From: Streptomyces cinnabarinus
GTDB lineage: Bacteria; Actinomycetota; Actinomycetes; Streptomycetales; Streptomycetaceae
Assembly (NCBI RefSeq): GCF_027270315.1
Contig: NZ_CP114413.1
Span: forward strand, 1,984,001-2,048,000
DNA: 64,000 nucleotides
Reading direction: 5' to 3'
Shown: positions 7,089 to 14,862 of the stretch, piece by piece
Numbering within the stretch: the first letter of the stretch is position 1
How the letters are laid out: the number at the start of each line of letters is the position of its first letter
The notes under the pieces: model-generated
What the model was told of the DNA's origin: nothing
Seen by the model: the letters and a program-made list of their open reading frames with translations, nothing else
The model's database searches: none
Translations under genes and position numbers: made by a program

Positions 7089-9320
7089 TCAGGTCAGCGG
7101 GGTGAGCTCGACGGGGACTCCGTTGAGGACCGCGTTGCCGGACAGCGGGTCGAGCAGGGTGCCGTCGAGGAGCTGGTTGACGTTGACTCCGGGGTCCTTC
7201 AGCGCGTGGCTCATCCGGGTGCCCGGCCGGTCGTGGCCCCAGCCGTGCGGCAGGCTGACGACTCCGGCGCGCACGGCGTCGGTGACCTCCACGGGCGCGG
7301 TGACCTCTCCCCCGGCCCCCTTCAGCCGTACGGCCGCGCCGTCCCGCACACCGAGCTTCTCGGCGTCGTCGGGGTGGATGTGCACGGTGCAGCGGTTGGT
7401 GCCCCCGGTGAGGGCGGGCACGTTGTGCATCCAGCTGTTGTTGGAGCGCAGATGGCGACGGCCGACGAGGACCAGCCCGTCGGACCGCTCGTGGAGGGTT
7501 TGCCGGAGGCGCGGCAGATCGTCGGCGATCGGCTTCGGAAGGAGTTCCACCTGTCCGCTGCGGGTCTTGAGCGGCTGCGGCAGCCGGGGCTTGAGCGGCC
7601 CGAGGTCGATGCCGTGCGGATGCGCGAGCAGCTTCTCCAGACTCAACCCGTCGGGGCGTACGCCGAAGCCGTCGCCGTAGGGGCCGAGGCGGAGCATCAT
7701 GTCGAGCCGGCGCTCGGGGCCGGTGTCGCCGAAAAGCTGCGCGGCGAGGTCCTGCGGGTCCCGGCCGTGCACCGGGGAGTGCGTCTCCTTGACCGCCTTG
7801 CCGAGGGTCTGGCCGATGACCATGTCGTCGACGGCCGACGGGTCGGCGCCGTGCATCCCGGTCGCGGCGAGGACCAGCCTGGCCAGGATCTCGGTCTCCG
7901 CCATCCGACCGGGCTCCAGGGGGACGGCCGGGCGGTTGTAGCGGACCTGGTTGCGCACCGCGAGGGTGTTGAAGGCGAAGTCGTGGTGCGGGCTCTGGGA
8001 GGGCGGGGGCGGCGGCAGGACGACATGGGCGTGGCGCGAGGTCTCGTTGAGGTACGGGTCGACGCTGACCATGAAGTCCAGGGAGTCCAGCGCCTTGTCG
8101 AGCCGGTCGCCGTTGGGGGTGGAGAGCACGGGGTTGGCGGCGATGGAGATGAGTGCCCGGACGGGCTCGCCCTCGTCGGTGGCGGTGTCGATCTCCTCGG
8201 CGAGCGCGGAGATCGGCAGCTCGGCCTTGGCCTCGGGGTATCGGCTCACCCGGGAGTGCCAGCGCCCGAGCGCGAAGCCGTGGCTGGGCCCGGCGGGCCG
8301 GGGCGTCCGGTCGGTGGCCGCCTGCGGGAACAGGGCGCCGCCGGGGCGGTCGAGATTGCCGGTGAGGATGTTGAGCACGTCGACGAGCCAGCTGGCGAGG
8401 GTGCCGTGCGGGACGGTGCAGCTGCCGATGCGGGCGTAGACGGCGGCGGTGGGGGCGGCGGCGAGTTCGCGGGCGAGGGTGCGGATGGTGTCGGCGTCGA
8501 CGTCGCAGGCGTCCGCCACGGCGTCGGGGGTGAAGTCGCCGAGCCGCGCCCGGAGTTCGTCGAGCCCCGTGACATGGGGCGCCAACTCCCCGAGCTCCAC
8601 GAGGTCTTCCTCGAAAAGAACGTGCGCCATCGCCGCCAGCAGCAGCGCGTCGGCGCCGGGGCGGATCGGGATGTGCCGGTCGGCGAGCTTGGCGGTGCGG
8701 GTGCGGCGCGGGTCGATGACGGTGAGGGTGCCGCCTCGGGACTTGAGGGCCCTGAGCTTGCCGGGGAAGTCGGGTGCGGTGCACAGGCTGCCGTTGGACT
8801 CAAGGGGGTTGGCCCCGATGAGCAGCAGGTGGTCGGTGTGGTCCAGGTCGGGCACCGGGATGGCGTTGGCGTCGCCGAAGAGCAGACCGCTGGAGACGTG
8901 CTTGGGCATCTGGTCGACCGTGGAGGCGGAGAAGACGCTGCGGGTGCCGAGGCCGCCGAGCAGCAGCGGCGGGTAGAGCGCGCCGGCCATGGTGTGCACA
9001 TTGGGATTACCGAGGACGACACCGACGGAGTTCGCGCCGTACCGCTCGACGACGGGCCGGATCCCCGCGGCGACGGCGTCGAAGGCCTCCTCCCAGGTGG
9101 CCTCGCGGAGCACGCCGTCCTTGCGCACGAGGGGCGCGCGCAGCCGGTCGGGATCCCCGTCCACGGCTCCGAACGAAGCCCCCTTGGGGCAGATGAACCC
9201 CTTGCTGAACACATCCTCCCGATCACCTCGGGCTCCGGTCACCCGGGTGCCTTCGATGGTCAGCGTCAGCCCGCAGGTGGCCTCGCAGAGGGGGCAGATG
9301 CGCAGGGCGGTGCGGGACAC
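7089..9320 (-). CDS. Molybdopterin-dependent oxidoreductase (formate dehydrogenase/nitrate reductase family)
   Basis: A 743-aa member of the DMSO-reductase superfamily. The N-terminal 4Fe-4S motif is CPLCEATC followed by FICPKG at about residue 43; the MGD cofactor domains follow (LLLIGANPLESNGSL, NPNVHTMAG), and the C-terminal cap includes ALTGGTNRCTVHIHPDDAEKL. It is soluble, with no Tat signal, so it probably acts in the cytoplasm. The GTG at 9318-9320 was chosen because GGGAGGACCC lies directly upstream and the translation then starts MSRTALRICPLC. Substrate is unknown. A TetR palindrome sits 38 bp upstream and a tetR gene lies just beyond it on the same strand. Confidence 0.9.
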   Translation of the reverse strand: MSRTALRICPLCEATCGLTLTIEGTRVTGARGDREDVFSKGFICPKGASFGAVDGDPDRLRAPLVRKDGVLREATWEEAFDAVAAGIRPVVERYGANSVGVVLGNPNVHTMAGALYPPLLLGGLGTRSVFSASTVDQMPKHVSSGLLFGDANAIPVPDLDHTDHLLLIGANPLESNGSLCTAPDFPGKLRALKSRGGTLTVIDPRRTRTAKLADRHIPIRPGADALLLAAMAHVLFEEDLVELGELAPHVTGLDELRARLGDFTPDAVADACDVDADTIRTLARELAAAPTAAVYARIGSCTVPHGTLASWLVDVLNILTGNLDRPGGALFPQAATDRTPRPAGPSHGFALGRWHSRVSRYPEAKAELPISALAEEIDTATDEGEPVRALISIAANPVLSTPNGDRLDKALDSLDFMVSVDPYLNETSRHAHVVLPPPPPSQSPHHDFAFNTLAVRNQVRYNRPAVPLEPGRMAETEILARLVLAATGMHGADPSAVDDMVIGQTLGKAVKETHSPVHGRDPQDLAAQLFGDTGPERRLDMMLRLGPYGDGFGVRPDGLSLEKLLAHPHGIDLGPLKPRLPQPLKTRSGQVELLPKPIADDLPRLRQTLHERSDGLVLVGRRHLRSNNSWMHNVPALTGGTNRCTVHIHPDDAEKLGVRDGAAVRLKGAGGEVTAPVEVTDAVRAGVVSLPHGWGHDRPGTRMSHALKDPGVNVNQLLDGTLLDPLSGNAVLNGVPVELTPLT

Positions 9321-9357
9321 GGGTCCTCCCGGGGGCAGCGGTGCCTGTCCCGAGTGA

Positions 9358-9375
9358 GCATACCGACCGGTATGC
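9358..9375. promoter_or_regulatory. TetR operator, perfect palindrome
   Basis: GCATACCG-AC-CGGTATGC is a perfect 8-bp inverted repeat with a 2-bp centre, a textbook TetR-family site. It lies between the molybdopterin oxidoreductase start (9320) and the tetR stop (9459), so the neighbouring TetR protein is the natural candidate to bind it and repress the oxidoreductase. Confidence 0.65.
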
Positions 9376-9458
9376 ATGGAGGCGAGGGGTCAGAGCCGAT
9401 CGAAGAGGATCGGGCCGTTGCGGGTGCCGAGCACGACCCCCCTCGGGGGCGGACCCGT

Positions 9459-10076
9459 TCAGTCCAGGACGCGTGCGAGATAGGCGCGGAGCAGCTCGCG
9501 TGCCTCCTCGATGATGCGTTCGTCGCCCTCCGGGGAGACGCGGAAGGCGAGGTGGACCAGGGTGTCGGCGGTCTCCACGGCGACGAGGAAGACGCGGCGG
9601 AGCTCTTCGTCGGGGGCCCGGCCCACATAGGTGGACAGCAGTTCGGTGAGGCGGTCCGCCACGCGGTGGTTGGGCTCGGCGCGGCGGGCGCCGACGGGTA
9701 TCTGGTTGCCGAAGTCGACCAGGGAGAATCCGGGCGCGGTCCGCTTCATCAGCAGGTACTCGTCGAGTACGGCGTCCATGGCGGTGCGCCAGTCACGGAC
9801 ACCGCCGCTCGCCAGACGCTCGGTGACGCGCTCGGCGTACCGCTCCAGGTTGCGCTGGGCCAGGGCGTCGGCCATCTGCCGCTTGTTGCCGAAGAAGCGG
9901 TAGACCGAGCCGATCGGGACGCCGGCGCGCTGGGCGACCGCGCGGGTGCTCAGGGCGTCGTAGCCGACCTCGTCGAGGAGGTCGGCGCAGGCGTCGAGGA
10001 TCCTGGTGAGCCGTTCGGCACTGCGCCGCTGTACGGGCGCGCGGCGGAGCGAGGTCGCTTGGGGCACGGGCTTCAT
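9459..10076 (-). CDS. TetR/AcrR family transcriptional regulator
   Basis: A 205-aa repressor. The N-terminal helix-turn-helix reads LTRILDACADLLDEVGYDAL followed by AVAQRAGVPIGSVYRFFGNK, the classic TetR recognition region; the rest is a helical ligand and dimer domain. ATG at 10074-10076 has GGAAAGG upstream and overlaps the stop of the upstream lipoprotein gene as ATGA, so the two are translationally coupled. By position relative to hmgA it may correspond to S. coelicolor SCO1712, which I recall as a TetR regulator affecting antibiotic production; this is a synteny guess. Probable target: the palindrome at 9358-9375. Confidence 0.92.
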   Translation of the reverse strand: MKPVPQATSLRRAPVQRRSAERLTRILDACADLLDEVGYDALSTRAVAQRAGVPIGSVYRFFGNKRQMADALAQRNLERYAERVTERLASGGVRDWRTAMDAVLDEYLLMKRTAPGFSLVDFGNQIPVGARRAEPNHRVADRLTELLSTYVGRAPDEELRRVFLVAVETADTLVHLAFRVSPEGDERIIEEARELLRAYLARVLD

Positions 10077-10654
10077 GATGCCTTTCCGGCGCGGTCCGGT
10101 GAACCTTGCCCTCCAGTACGGACCCGGGTGGCCCCTGCACTCATCGTCGGCTCGGCCTCGGACGCCGTGAGGTCGGTCGTGCTCTCGATCGGTTCGCCGT
10201 CCGCGGCCCACACCGTGCCGTCGTCCGCGTACAGCCGGGCGGTGAGGTGGTGCGTACCGCGCGGGACCAGCTCGGCGGGGAGGCGGTACCGGTCGGTGCG
10301 CAGCCGGGCGACCAGCCGGCCGTCGACATAGAGGTGCGCCAGGCCCCGTCCGGCCACCGGCGTCTCCTTCGTACCGGCGGGCGAGAAGCGGAAGCCGCTG
10401 ACGGTGAGCCGGACGTCCCAGCTGTCGTCGGGGTTGGGCTGCACCTCGACGCCGACCTCGGGCGCCTGGTCCTTGTCGACCTCGCGGTAGAGCCTGCCCT
10501 CCTCGTCGGAGTCGTCGAGCAGCTCGCCGACCGGCGCGGGCGACACCCCGCCGTTCTTCCCGTCCTGTGCGCCACTGGTACCGCAGCCCGCGGATCCGGT
10601 CAGTACCAGGACACAGACCGCGAGCGCGGCAAGCGGCCCCCGCGTCCACGACAT
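10073..10654 (-). CDS. Putative secreted lipoprotein
   Basis: A 193-aa protein with a lipoprotein signal: MSWTRGPLAALAVCVLVL followed by TGSAGC, where the Cys (about residue 23) would be lipidated. The mature part is Asp/Glu-rich and predicted beta (LTVSGFRFSPAG, HLYVDGRLVARL, THHLTARLYADDG), resembling domains that report on or bind metals or redox partners, but no named family is claimed. The start was set at the ATG directly before the signal sequence rather than the longer frame. Its TGA overlaps the tetR ATG, so it leads the lipoprotein-tetR operon. It is divergent from hmgA. Confidence 0.8.
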   Translation of the reverse strand: MSWTRGPLAALAVCVLVLTGSAGCGTSGAQDGKNGGVSPAPVGELLDDSDEEGRLYREVDKDQAPEVGVEVQPNPDDSWDVRLTVSGFRFSPAGTKETPVAGRGLAHLYVDGRLVARLRTDRYRLPAELVPRGTHHLTARLYADDGTVWAADGEPIESTTDLTASEAEPTMSAGATRVRTGGQGSPDRAGKAS

Positions 10655-10742
10655 GCCCTGGAGCCTAGAACACAGGTCCGACACTCGGATCCCCCTGGAG
10701 TCGGGTTCGAGTCGTCCGCAGTGATGAGGAGGGGTGTACCTC

Positions 10743-10786
10743 TTGCGTCCATCCAGCCGGAATCCTACGGTGATACATAGGATTCC
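10743..10786 (+). promoter_or_regulatory. hmgA promoter with perfect 9-bp inverted-repeat operator
   Basis: A -35 candidate TTGCGT (10743-10748) is 17 nt from a -10 candidate TACGGT (10766-10771). Overlapping the -10 is an inverted repeat with arms GGAATCCTA (10759-10767) and TAGGATTCC (10778-10786) separated by 10 nt. The position would let a repressor block RNA polymerase. The GntR protein encoded directly after hmgA is the obvious candidate. Confidence 0.6.
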
Positions 10787-10806
10787 AATTGATCGAGGGA
10801 GCTGGC

Positions 10807-12123
10807 ATGAGCGGGGACGCGCGGAAGACCGCGGAGGGGCTGTCGTACCTCCTCGGTTTCGGCAACGAGCACACCTCCGAGGCGGTGCCCGGCGCCCTTC
10901 CCGAGGGCCGCAACTCACCGCAGCGCGCGCCCCTCGGGCTCTACGCCGAGCAGCTCAGCGGATCGGCGTTCACCGAGCCGCGGTCCCACAACCGCCGCTC
11001 CTGGCTGTACCGGATCCGCCCCTCGGCGGCCCACCCCGCCTTCACCCGCATGGACAACGGCGCGCTGCGCACCGCGCCCTTCACCGAGTCGGTGCCGGAC
11101 CCGAACCGGCTGCGCTGGAACCCCCTGCCCGACCCCGCCCCCGGCACCGACTTCCTCGCGGGCCTGTGGACCCTCGGCGGCAACGGCGACGCGGCCCAGC
11201 GCGCCGGCATGGCCGTCCACCTCTACAGCGCCAACGCCTCCATGGACCGCGTCCTCAGCGACGCCGACGGCGAGCTGCTGATCGTCCCGGAGCAGGGCGG
11301 ACTGCTGCTGCGCACCGAGTTCGGGCTCCTGCACGCGGAGCCGGGACACGTGGCACTCATCCCGCGCGGGGTGCGCTTCCGGGTGGAGCTGCTGGACGCG
11401 ACCGCCCGCGGCTACGTCTGCGAGAACTACGGCGCCCCCTTCCAGCTCCCCGACCTCGGCCCGATCGGCGCCAACGGCCTCGCCAACGCGCGGGACTTCC
11501 AGGCGCCGGTCGCCGCGTACGAGGACGTCGAGGGCCCGGTGGAGGTCGTCAACAAGTACTGCGGCAACCTCTGGCGGGCGACGTACGGCCACTCCCCGCT
11601 CGACGTGGTCGCCTGGCACGGCAACCATGTGCCGTACGTGTACGACCTGCGCCGCTTCAACGTCATCGGGACGATCTCGTACGACCACCCCGACCCGTCG
11701 ATCTTCACGGTGCTCACCTCCCCCTCGGACACCCCCGGCCTCGCCGGTGTCGACTTCGTGGTCTTCGCGCCGCGCTGGCTGGTCGGCGAGGACACCTTCC
11801 GGCCGCCGTACTTCCACCGGAACGTGATGAGCGAGTACATGGGCCTGATCGAGGGCGCCTACGACGCGAAGGCGGAGGGCTTCGTGCCGGGCGGCGGCTC
11901 GCTGCACAACATGATGTCGGCGCACGGTCCGGACCGGGAGACGTTCGACAGGGCGAGCGCGGCGGAGCTGCGGCCGCAGAAGATCGACGACGGACTCGCG
12001 TTCATGTTCGAGACGCGGTGGCCGGTGACGCTGACCGCACACGCGGCGGGGGCGGATCACCTCCAGCACGGCTACGACGACGTGTGGCAGGGCCTCGAAC
12101 GTCACTTCCGCCCCTTGCACTGA
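10807..12123 (+). CDS. hmgA: Homogentisate 1,2-dioxygenase
   Basis: A 438-aa iron enzyme that opens the ring of homogentisate to maleylacetoacetate in tyrosine and phenylalanine breakdown. The sequence is full length (about 440 aa is usual) and highly typical: [19 protein letters not shown] at the N terminus, and the iron ligands His and Glu in [12 protein letters not shown] (spaced six residues) with a third His about 30 residues on in [11 protein letters not shown]. Start ATG at 10807 has GAGGGAG upstream. A GntR gene follows by 27 bp, and a strong palindrome overlaps the promoter. Cytoplasmic. Confidence 0.97.
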   Translation: MSGDARKTAEGLSYLLGFGNEHTSEAVPGALPEGRNSPQRAPLGLYAEQLSGSAFTEPRSHNRRSWLYRIRPSAAHPAFTRMDNGALRTAPFTESVPDPNRLRWNPLPDPAPGTDFLAGLWTLGGNGDAAQRAGMAVHLYSANASMDRVLSDADGELLIVPEQGGLLLRTEFGLLHAEPGHVALIPRGVRFRVELLDATARGYVCENYGAPFQLPDLGPIGANGLANARDFQAPVAAYEDVEGPVEVVNKYCGNLWRATYGHSPLDVVAWHGNHVPYVYDLRRFNVIGTISYDHPDPSIFTVLTSPSDTPGLAGVDFVVFAPRWLVGEDTFRPPYFHRNVMSEYMGLIEGAYDAKAEGFVPGGGSLHNMMSAHGPDRETFDRASAAELRPQKIDDGLAFMFETRWPVTLTAHAAGADHLQHGYDDVWQGLERHFRPLH

Positions 12124-12150
12124 TCAACTCCTGCCGGTACGGATGGCCCC

Positions 12151-12900
12151 GTGACCTCCTTCGCCCCGGACTCCATCGTCCTCAACCGCAAGCTGCCGCT
12201 CTGGTACCAGGTCTCGCAGTCGCTGCGGGCCTCGATACTCGGCCGCCGGCCCCAGGACCCGCTGCGCCTGCCCACCGAGGAGCAGCTGGCCGGGCACTAC
12301 GGCGTGAGTGTGCTGACCATGCGGCAGGCGCTGAAGGAGCTGGAGGACGAGGGGCTGATCACCCGCCACCGGCGCCGGGGCACGTTCATCGAGCCGCATG
12401 TGCAGCGCGGGGCGCCGGTGCGGCTGCTGGGCTCGGTGGACGCGATCGTGGCCCAGCAGTCGGGGATGGCGGCCCGGATGCTGGATCACGGGAAGGCTCC
12501 GGTGCCGGCGGAACTGGTGGAGTACTTCCCGGATCTGGACGAGGTGGCGACGTATCACCGCCTTCGGTCCGACGAGAAGACGGGCGAGCCGACGAACCAT
12601 GCCCGCAACTTCGTCCGGCCCGAACTCGCCGAGCGGGTCGAGCCGGCGGATCTGGCGCGGTGGCCGATGACGAAGGTGCTGCGGGATGTCGTGGGGGCGG
12701 ACATCAGCCGGATCACGGACACGGTGGAGGCGAGACTGGCGGATCCGGAGACCGCCCGGCTGTTGGAGGTGCCTCTGCTGAGTCCGATCCTGCACTACAC
12801 GGGGGTTACGTACGATTCGGGCGGTCGGGTGCTGGATGTGGCTGTCATCCACTATCGGGGGGATCGATTCTCCTTCACGGTGACGTTGGAAGCCAACTAG
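12151..12900 (+). CDS. GntR family regulator, HutC/FarR subfamily
   Basis: A 249-aa regulator with an N-terminal winged helix (LRLPTEEQLAGHYGVSVLTM then ALKELEDEGLITRHRRRGTF) and a C-terminal UTRA-type ligand domain ending in VLDVAVIHYRGDRFSFTVTL, which places it in the HutC group. It starts at GTG 12151, 27 bp after hmgA; a TACGGA hexamer ends 7 nt before the GTG, so a separate leaderless transcript is possible besides read-through from hmgA. Likely controls hmgA through the inverted repeat at 10759-10786, sensing homogentisate or a related aromatic. That link is inferred from adjacency. Confidence 0.9.
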   Translation: MTSFAPDSIVLNRKLPLWYQVSQSLRASILGRRPQDPLRLPTEEQLAGHYGVSVLTMRQALKELEDEGLITRHRRRGTFIEPHVQRGAPVRLLGSVDAIVAQQSGMAARMLDHGKAPVPAELVEYFPDLDEVATYHRLRSDEKTGEPTNHARNFVRPELAERVEPADLARWPMTKVLRDVVGADISRITDTVEARLADPETARLLEVPLLSPILHYTGVTYDSGGRVLDVAVIHYRGDRFSFTVTLEAN

Positions 12901-12928
12901 TCGACGTGCCGCCGCCACGACGTACCAT
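12901..12928 (+). promoter_or_regulatory. Promoter for leaderless type ISP-like gene
   Basis: A -35 candidate TCGACG (12901-12906) and a -10 TACCAT (12923-12928) are separated by 16 nt. The -10 ends exactly 7 nt before GTG 12936 and there is no Shine-Dalgarno sequence, so transcription would begin at or next to the start codon. Confidence 0.55.
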
Positions 12929-12935
12929 GCCCACC

Positions 12936-14075
12936 GTGACGCACGACGACGCTCCGCCGCTCGCGGACCTCATGCCGTGGTCCGTCGCACCGGTTCGGGT
13001 GGGCCGGGGGTGGCCGACGGGGCCCGACGCGGGCTGTCTGAAGGCGCGCTGGGACGCCTTGGTGAAGGCCGAGGGGGCGGACCGGGAGGCGCTGCTGGAG
13101 CCGAGCCGGTCGCGGACGCTGCATTCGGCCGTGGGTCAACTGCCCGGGCGGACCGGCGGTACGGAGAAGCTGGTCCGCGCCTCGGGGCCGTGCCCGGAGC
13201 CGGTGCGGGTGCTGTGCGCGCCCTTCGACGAGCAGTGGCTGATCCCGGACCACCGGCTGATCGACTCGGCCCGCCCCGAGCTGTGGCGGGTGGCCGACGA
13301 GCGGCAGACGTTCGTGGTCGAGGCACCCGGCGAGCTGATCGCCACTTCCCTCCTCCCTCTCCTGCGTCCGGGGCGCGTCCGCCCCCTCTACCGCCGCCCC
13401 GGCGGCACGGAACCGAACCTCGCCCCGGGCCTGTTGGACCACCTGGCCGGCCGTCTGGGGCTGGCCCCCGACCCGGGCGACCTCCTCGCCTGGACGCTGG
13501 CGACAGCCCGCCCGGATCTCACGGTCCCGCTCACCTCGGACCCCGAACTCTGGGCGAAGGGTGTGGAGTTGGGGCACCGTCTGCTGTGGCTGATGCGTCG
13601 CGACGGCGACCGGCCCAAACTCCCGGGCGGGCGCCGTCCGTACGTCCGCGCCCCGCTCCCCGGTCGCCCGCTGACGCTCCTCTACGACGCTGAGGAGGAG
13701 ACCCTGCACCTGGACGAGGGCCGTATCTCCCCGGTGCCGCCCGCGGCCTGGGAGTACGCGGTGGACGGCGTCCAGGTGCTGGAGCAGTGGTTCACGGCAC
13801 GCACGGCGGAGACGGCGGAACCGGGCACGCTCGCGGCGGTCCGCCCGCCGACGTGGCCACAGACCTGGACCTCCGAACTCCTCGAACTGATCACCGTATT
13901 GGCTCTGCTGGCCGAACTGCGCCCGCGGCAGGCGGAGTTGGCCGTGATCGCGCCGATCACGGCAACGGAGCTGCGCCGGGCGGGAGTTCTCCCGGTCCCG
14001 GACTCCGCCCGCCGGCCGGCGTCAGTCCTGGACCATCACGAGGAAGGCCCGGAGGGTCAGTTCGCGCTGATCTGA
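12936..14075 (+). CDS. Type ISP restriction/modification C-terminal-like protein (orphan)
   Basis: A 379-aa protein (MTHDDAPPLADLMPWSV) resembling the C-terminal specificity region of type ISP restriction-modification enzymes such as LlaBIII. Typical segments are LCAPFDEQWLIPDHRLIDSA, PELWRVADERQTFVVEAPG and the late PPAAWEYAVDGVQVLEQW. No helicase, nuclease or methyltransferase domain is present, and no such genes are adjacent, so it is a stand-alone derivative whose activity is unknown. GTG 12936 was preferred to ATG 12927 because the ATG overlaps the -10 hexamer. The family call is from memory. Confidence 0.75.
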   Translation: MTHDDAPPLADLMPWSVAPVRVGRGWPTGPDAGCLKARWDALVKAEGADREALLEPSRSRTLHSAVGQLPGRTGGTEKLVRASGPCPEPVRVLCAPFDEQWLIPDHRLIDSARPELWRVADERQTFVVEAPGELIATSLLPLLRPGRVRPLYRRPGGTEPNLAPGLLDHLAGRLGLAPDPGDLLAWTLATARPDLTVPLTSDPELWAKGVELGHRLLWLMRRDGDRPKLPGGRRPYVRAPLPGRPLTLLYDAEEETLHLDEGRISPVPPAAWEYAVDGVQVLEQWFTARTAETAEPGTLAAVRPPTWPQTWTSELLELITVLALLAELRPRQAELAVIAPITATELRRAGVLPVPDSARRPASVLDHHEEGPEGQFALI

Positions 14076-14082
14076 ACCCGGC

Positions 14083-14799
14083 CTACTGGGGCGCGAAGCT
14101 GTCCAGCAGCCGGCGCAGCATCCGGTCGAAGGCCGCGTCCGGATCGTCCGCCGGGGCCACTCCCTGCGCGAACAGCGCGGCCAGGTGCGGATACGCGCCC
14201 GTCATCACCTGGCTCATCATGTACGTCCCGCGCACTGCCTGTTCCCGCTCCGCCGACCACGACTCGGAGCGGGTCCGCTCGGCCACGGCCTGCTCATTGG
14301 CGACGAACGTCATCACCGAGCCGTTGACCATCCCGAACAGCTCCAGCTTGGTGCCCGGCGGCACATCGAGCCCCTCCAGGGCGGCCAGGGTCCAGTCCAG
14401 GACGCGCAGGGCGTTGGGGCTGATGCTGTAGACGGTGGACATCACGCGGATCACCCAGGGGTGCCGCCGCATGATGCCGCGGGCCTGGTGGGCGAGGTCC
14501 GTCATGTCCGCGCGCCAGTCCCCGGCGGGGGCGCGGGACAGCTCGTACTCGCCGCTGACCAGGTCGACCATCAGCTCGTACAGGTCGACCTTGCGGGGCA
14601 CGTAGTTGTACAGCGACATCGTGCCGCAGCCGATCTCGGCCGCCACCCGGCGCATCGAGACCGCGTCGAGTCCGTCCGCGTCGGCGATGCGCACCGCTGC
14701 CGCCGCGATGTCGGCACGGCTGTAAGCGGGCCTGGGCCCGCGCCCCGTCCGCTCCGGGCGCGCCCAGATCACCTCGGGTTCGCCGCTTCGGCCCGCCAT
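14083..14799 (-). CDS. TetR family regulator of divergent ABC exporter
   Basis: A 238-aa repressor with a TetR helix-turn-helix (AAAAVRIADADGLDAVSMRR, then VAAEIGCGTMSLYNYVPRKV) and a C-terminal tetracyclin-repressor-like domain (TetR_C type) from about residue 95. It is transcribed away from the DrrAB-like exporter. Its own promoter (TACGAT, read leftward at 14825-14820) and the exporter promoter both straddle the palindrome at 14827-14845, so autorepression and control of the exporter are expected. ATG at 14797-14799 has only a GGTGG-type ribosome site. The effector is unknown, probably the exported drug. Confidence 0.92.
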   Translation of the reverse strand: MAGRSGEPEVIWARPERTGRGPRPAYSRADIAAAAVRIADADGLDAVSMRRVAAEIGCGTMSLYNYVPRKVDLYELMVDLVSGEYELSRAPAGDWRADMTDLAHQARGIMRRHPWVIRVMSTVYSISPNALRVLDWTLAALEGLDVPPGTKLELFGMVNGSVMTFVANEQAVAERTRSESWSAEREQAVRGTYMMSQVMTGAYPHLAALFAQGVAPADDPDAAFDRMLRRLLDSFAPQ

Positions 14800-14826
14800 G
14801 GATCACCACCTCGCCCACCATCGTAG

Positions 14827-14845
14827 TTACGTACACCGTACGTAA
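14827..14845. promoter_or_regulatory. TetR operator O1 in divergent promoter region
   Basis: TTACGTAC-ACC-GTACGTAA is a perfect 8-bp inverted repeat. It covers the -35/spacer zone of the rightward promoter, whose -10 TATGGT (14851-14856) lies 6 nt before the exporter ATG, and the spacer of the leftward tetR promoter. Confidence 0.75.
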
Positions 14846-14862
14846 TGCGCTATGGTCGCGGC

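Noticed and set aside
7206..10331. Very long plus-strand frame (1041 codons) opposite the oxidoreductase and tetR genes
   Set aside because: It is an antisense shadow of high-GC genes: composition is Gly/Arg/Val/Glu low-complexity with no domain, while the minus strand encodes clear families.
10734..12926. Upstream part of the 1113-codon plus-strand frame that ends with the type ISP-like gene
   Set aside because: Only its last part is real coding sequence; the first 730 codons are an out-of-frame reading of hmgA and gntR.
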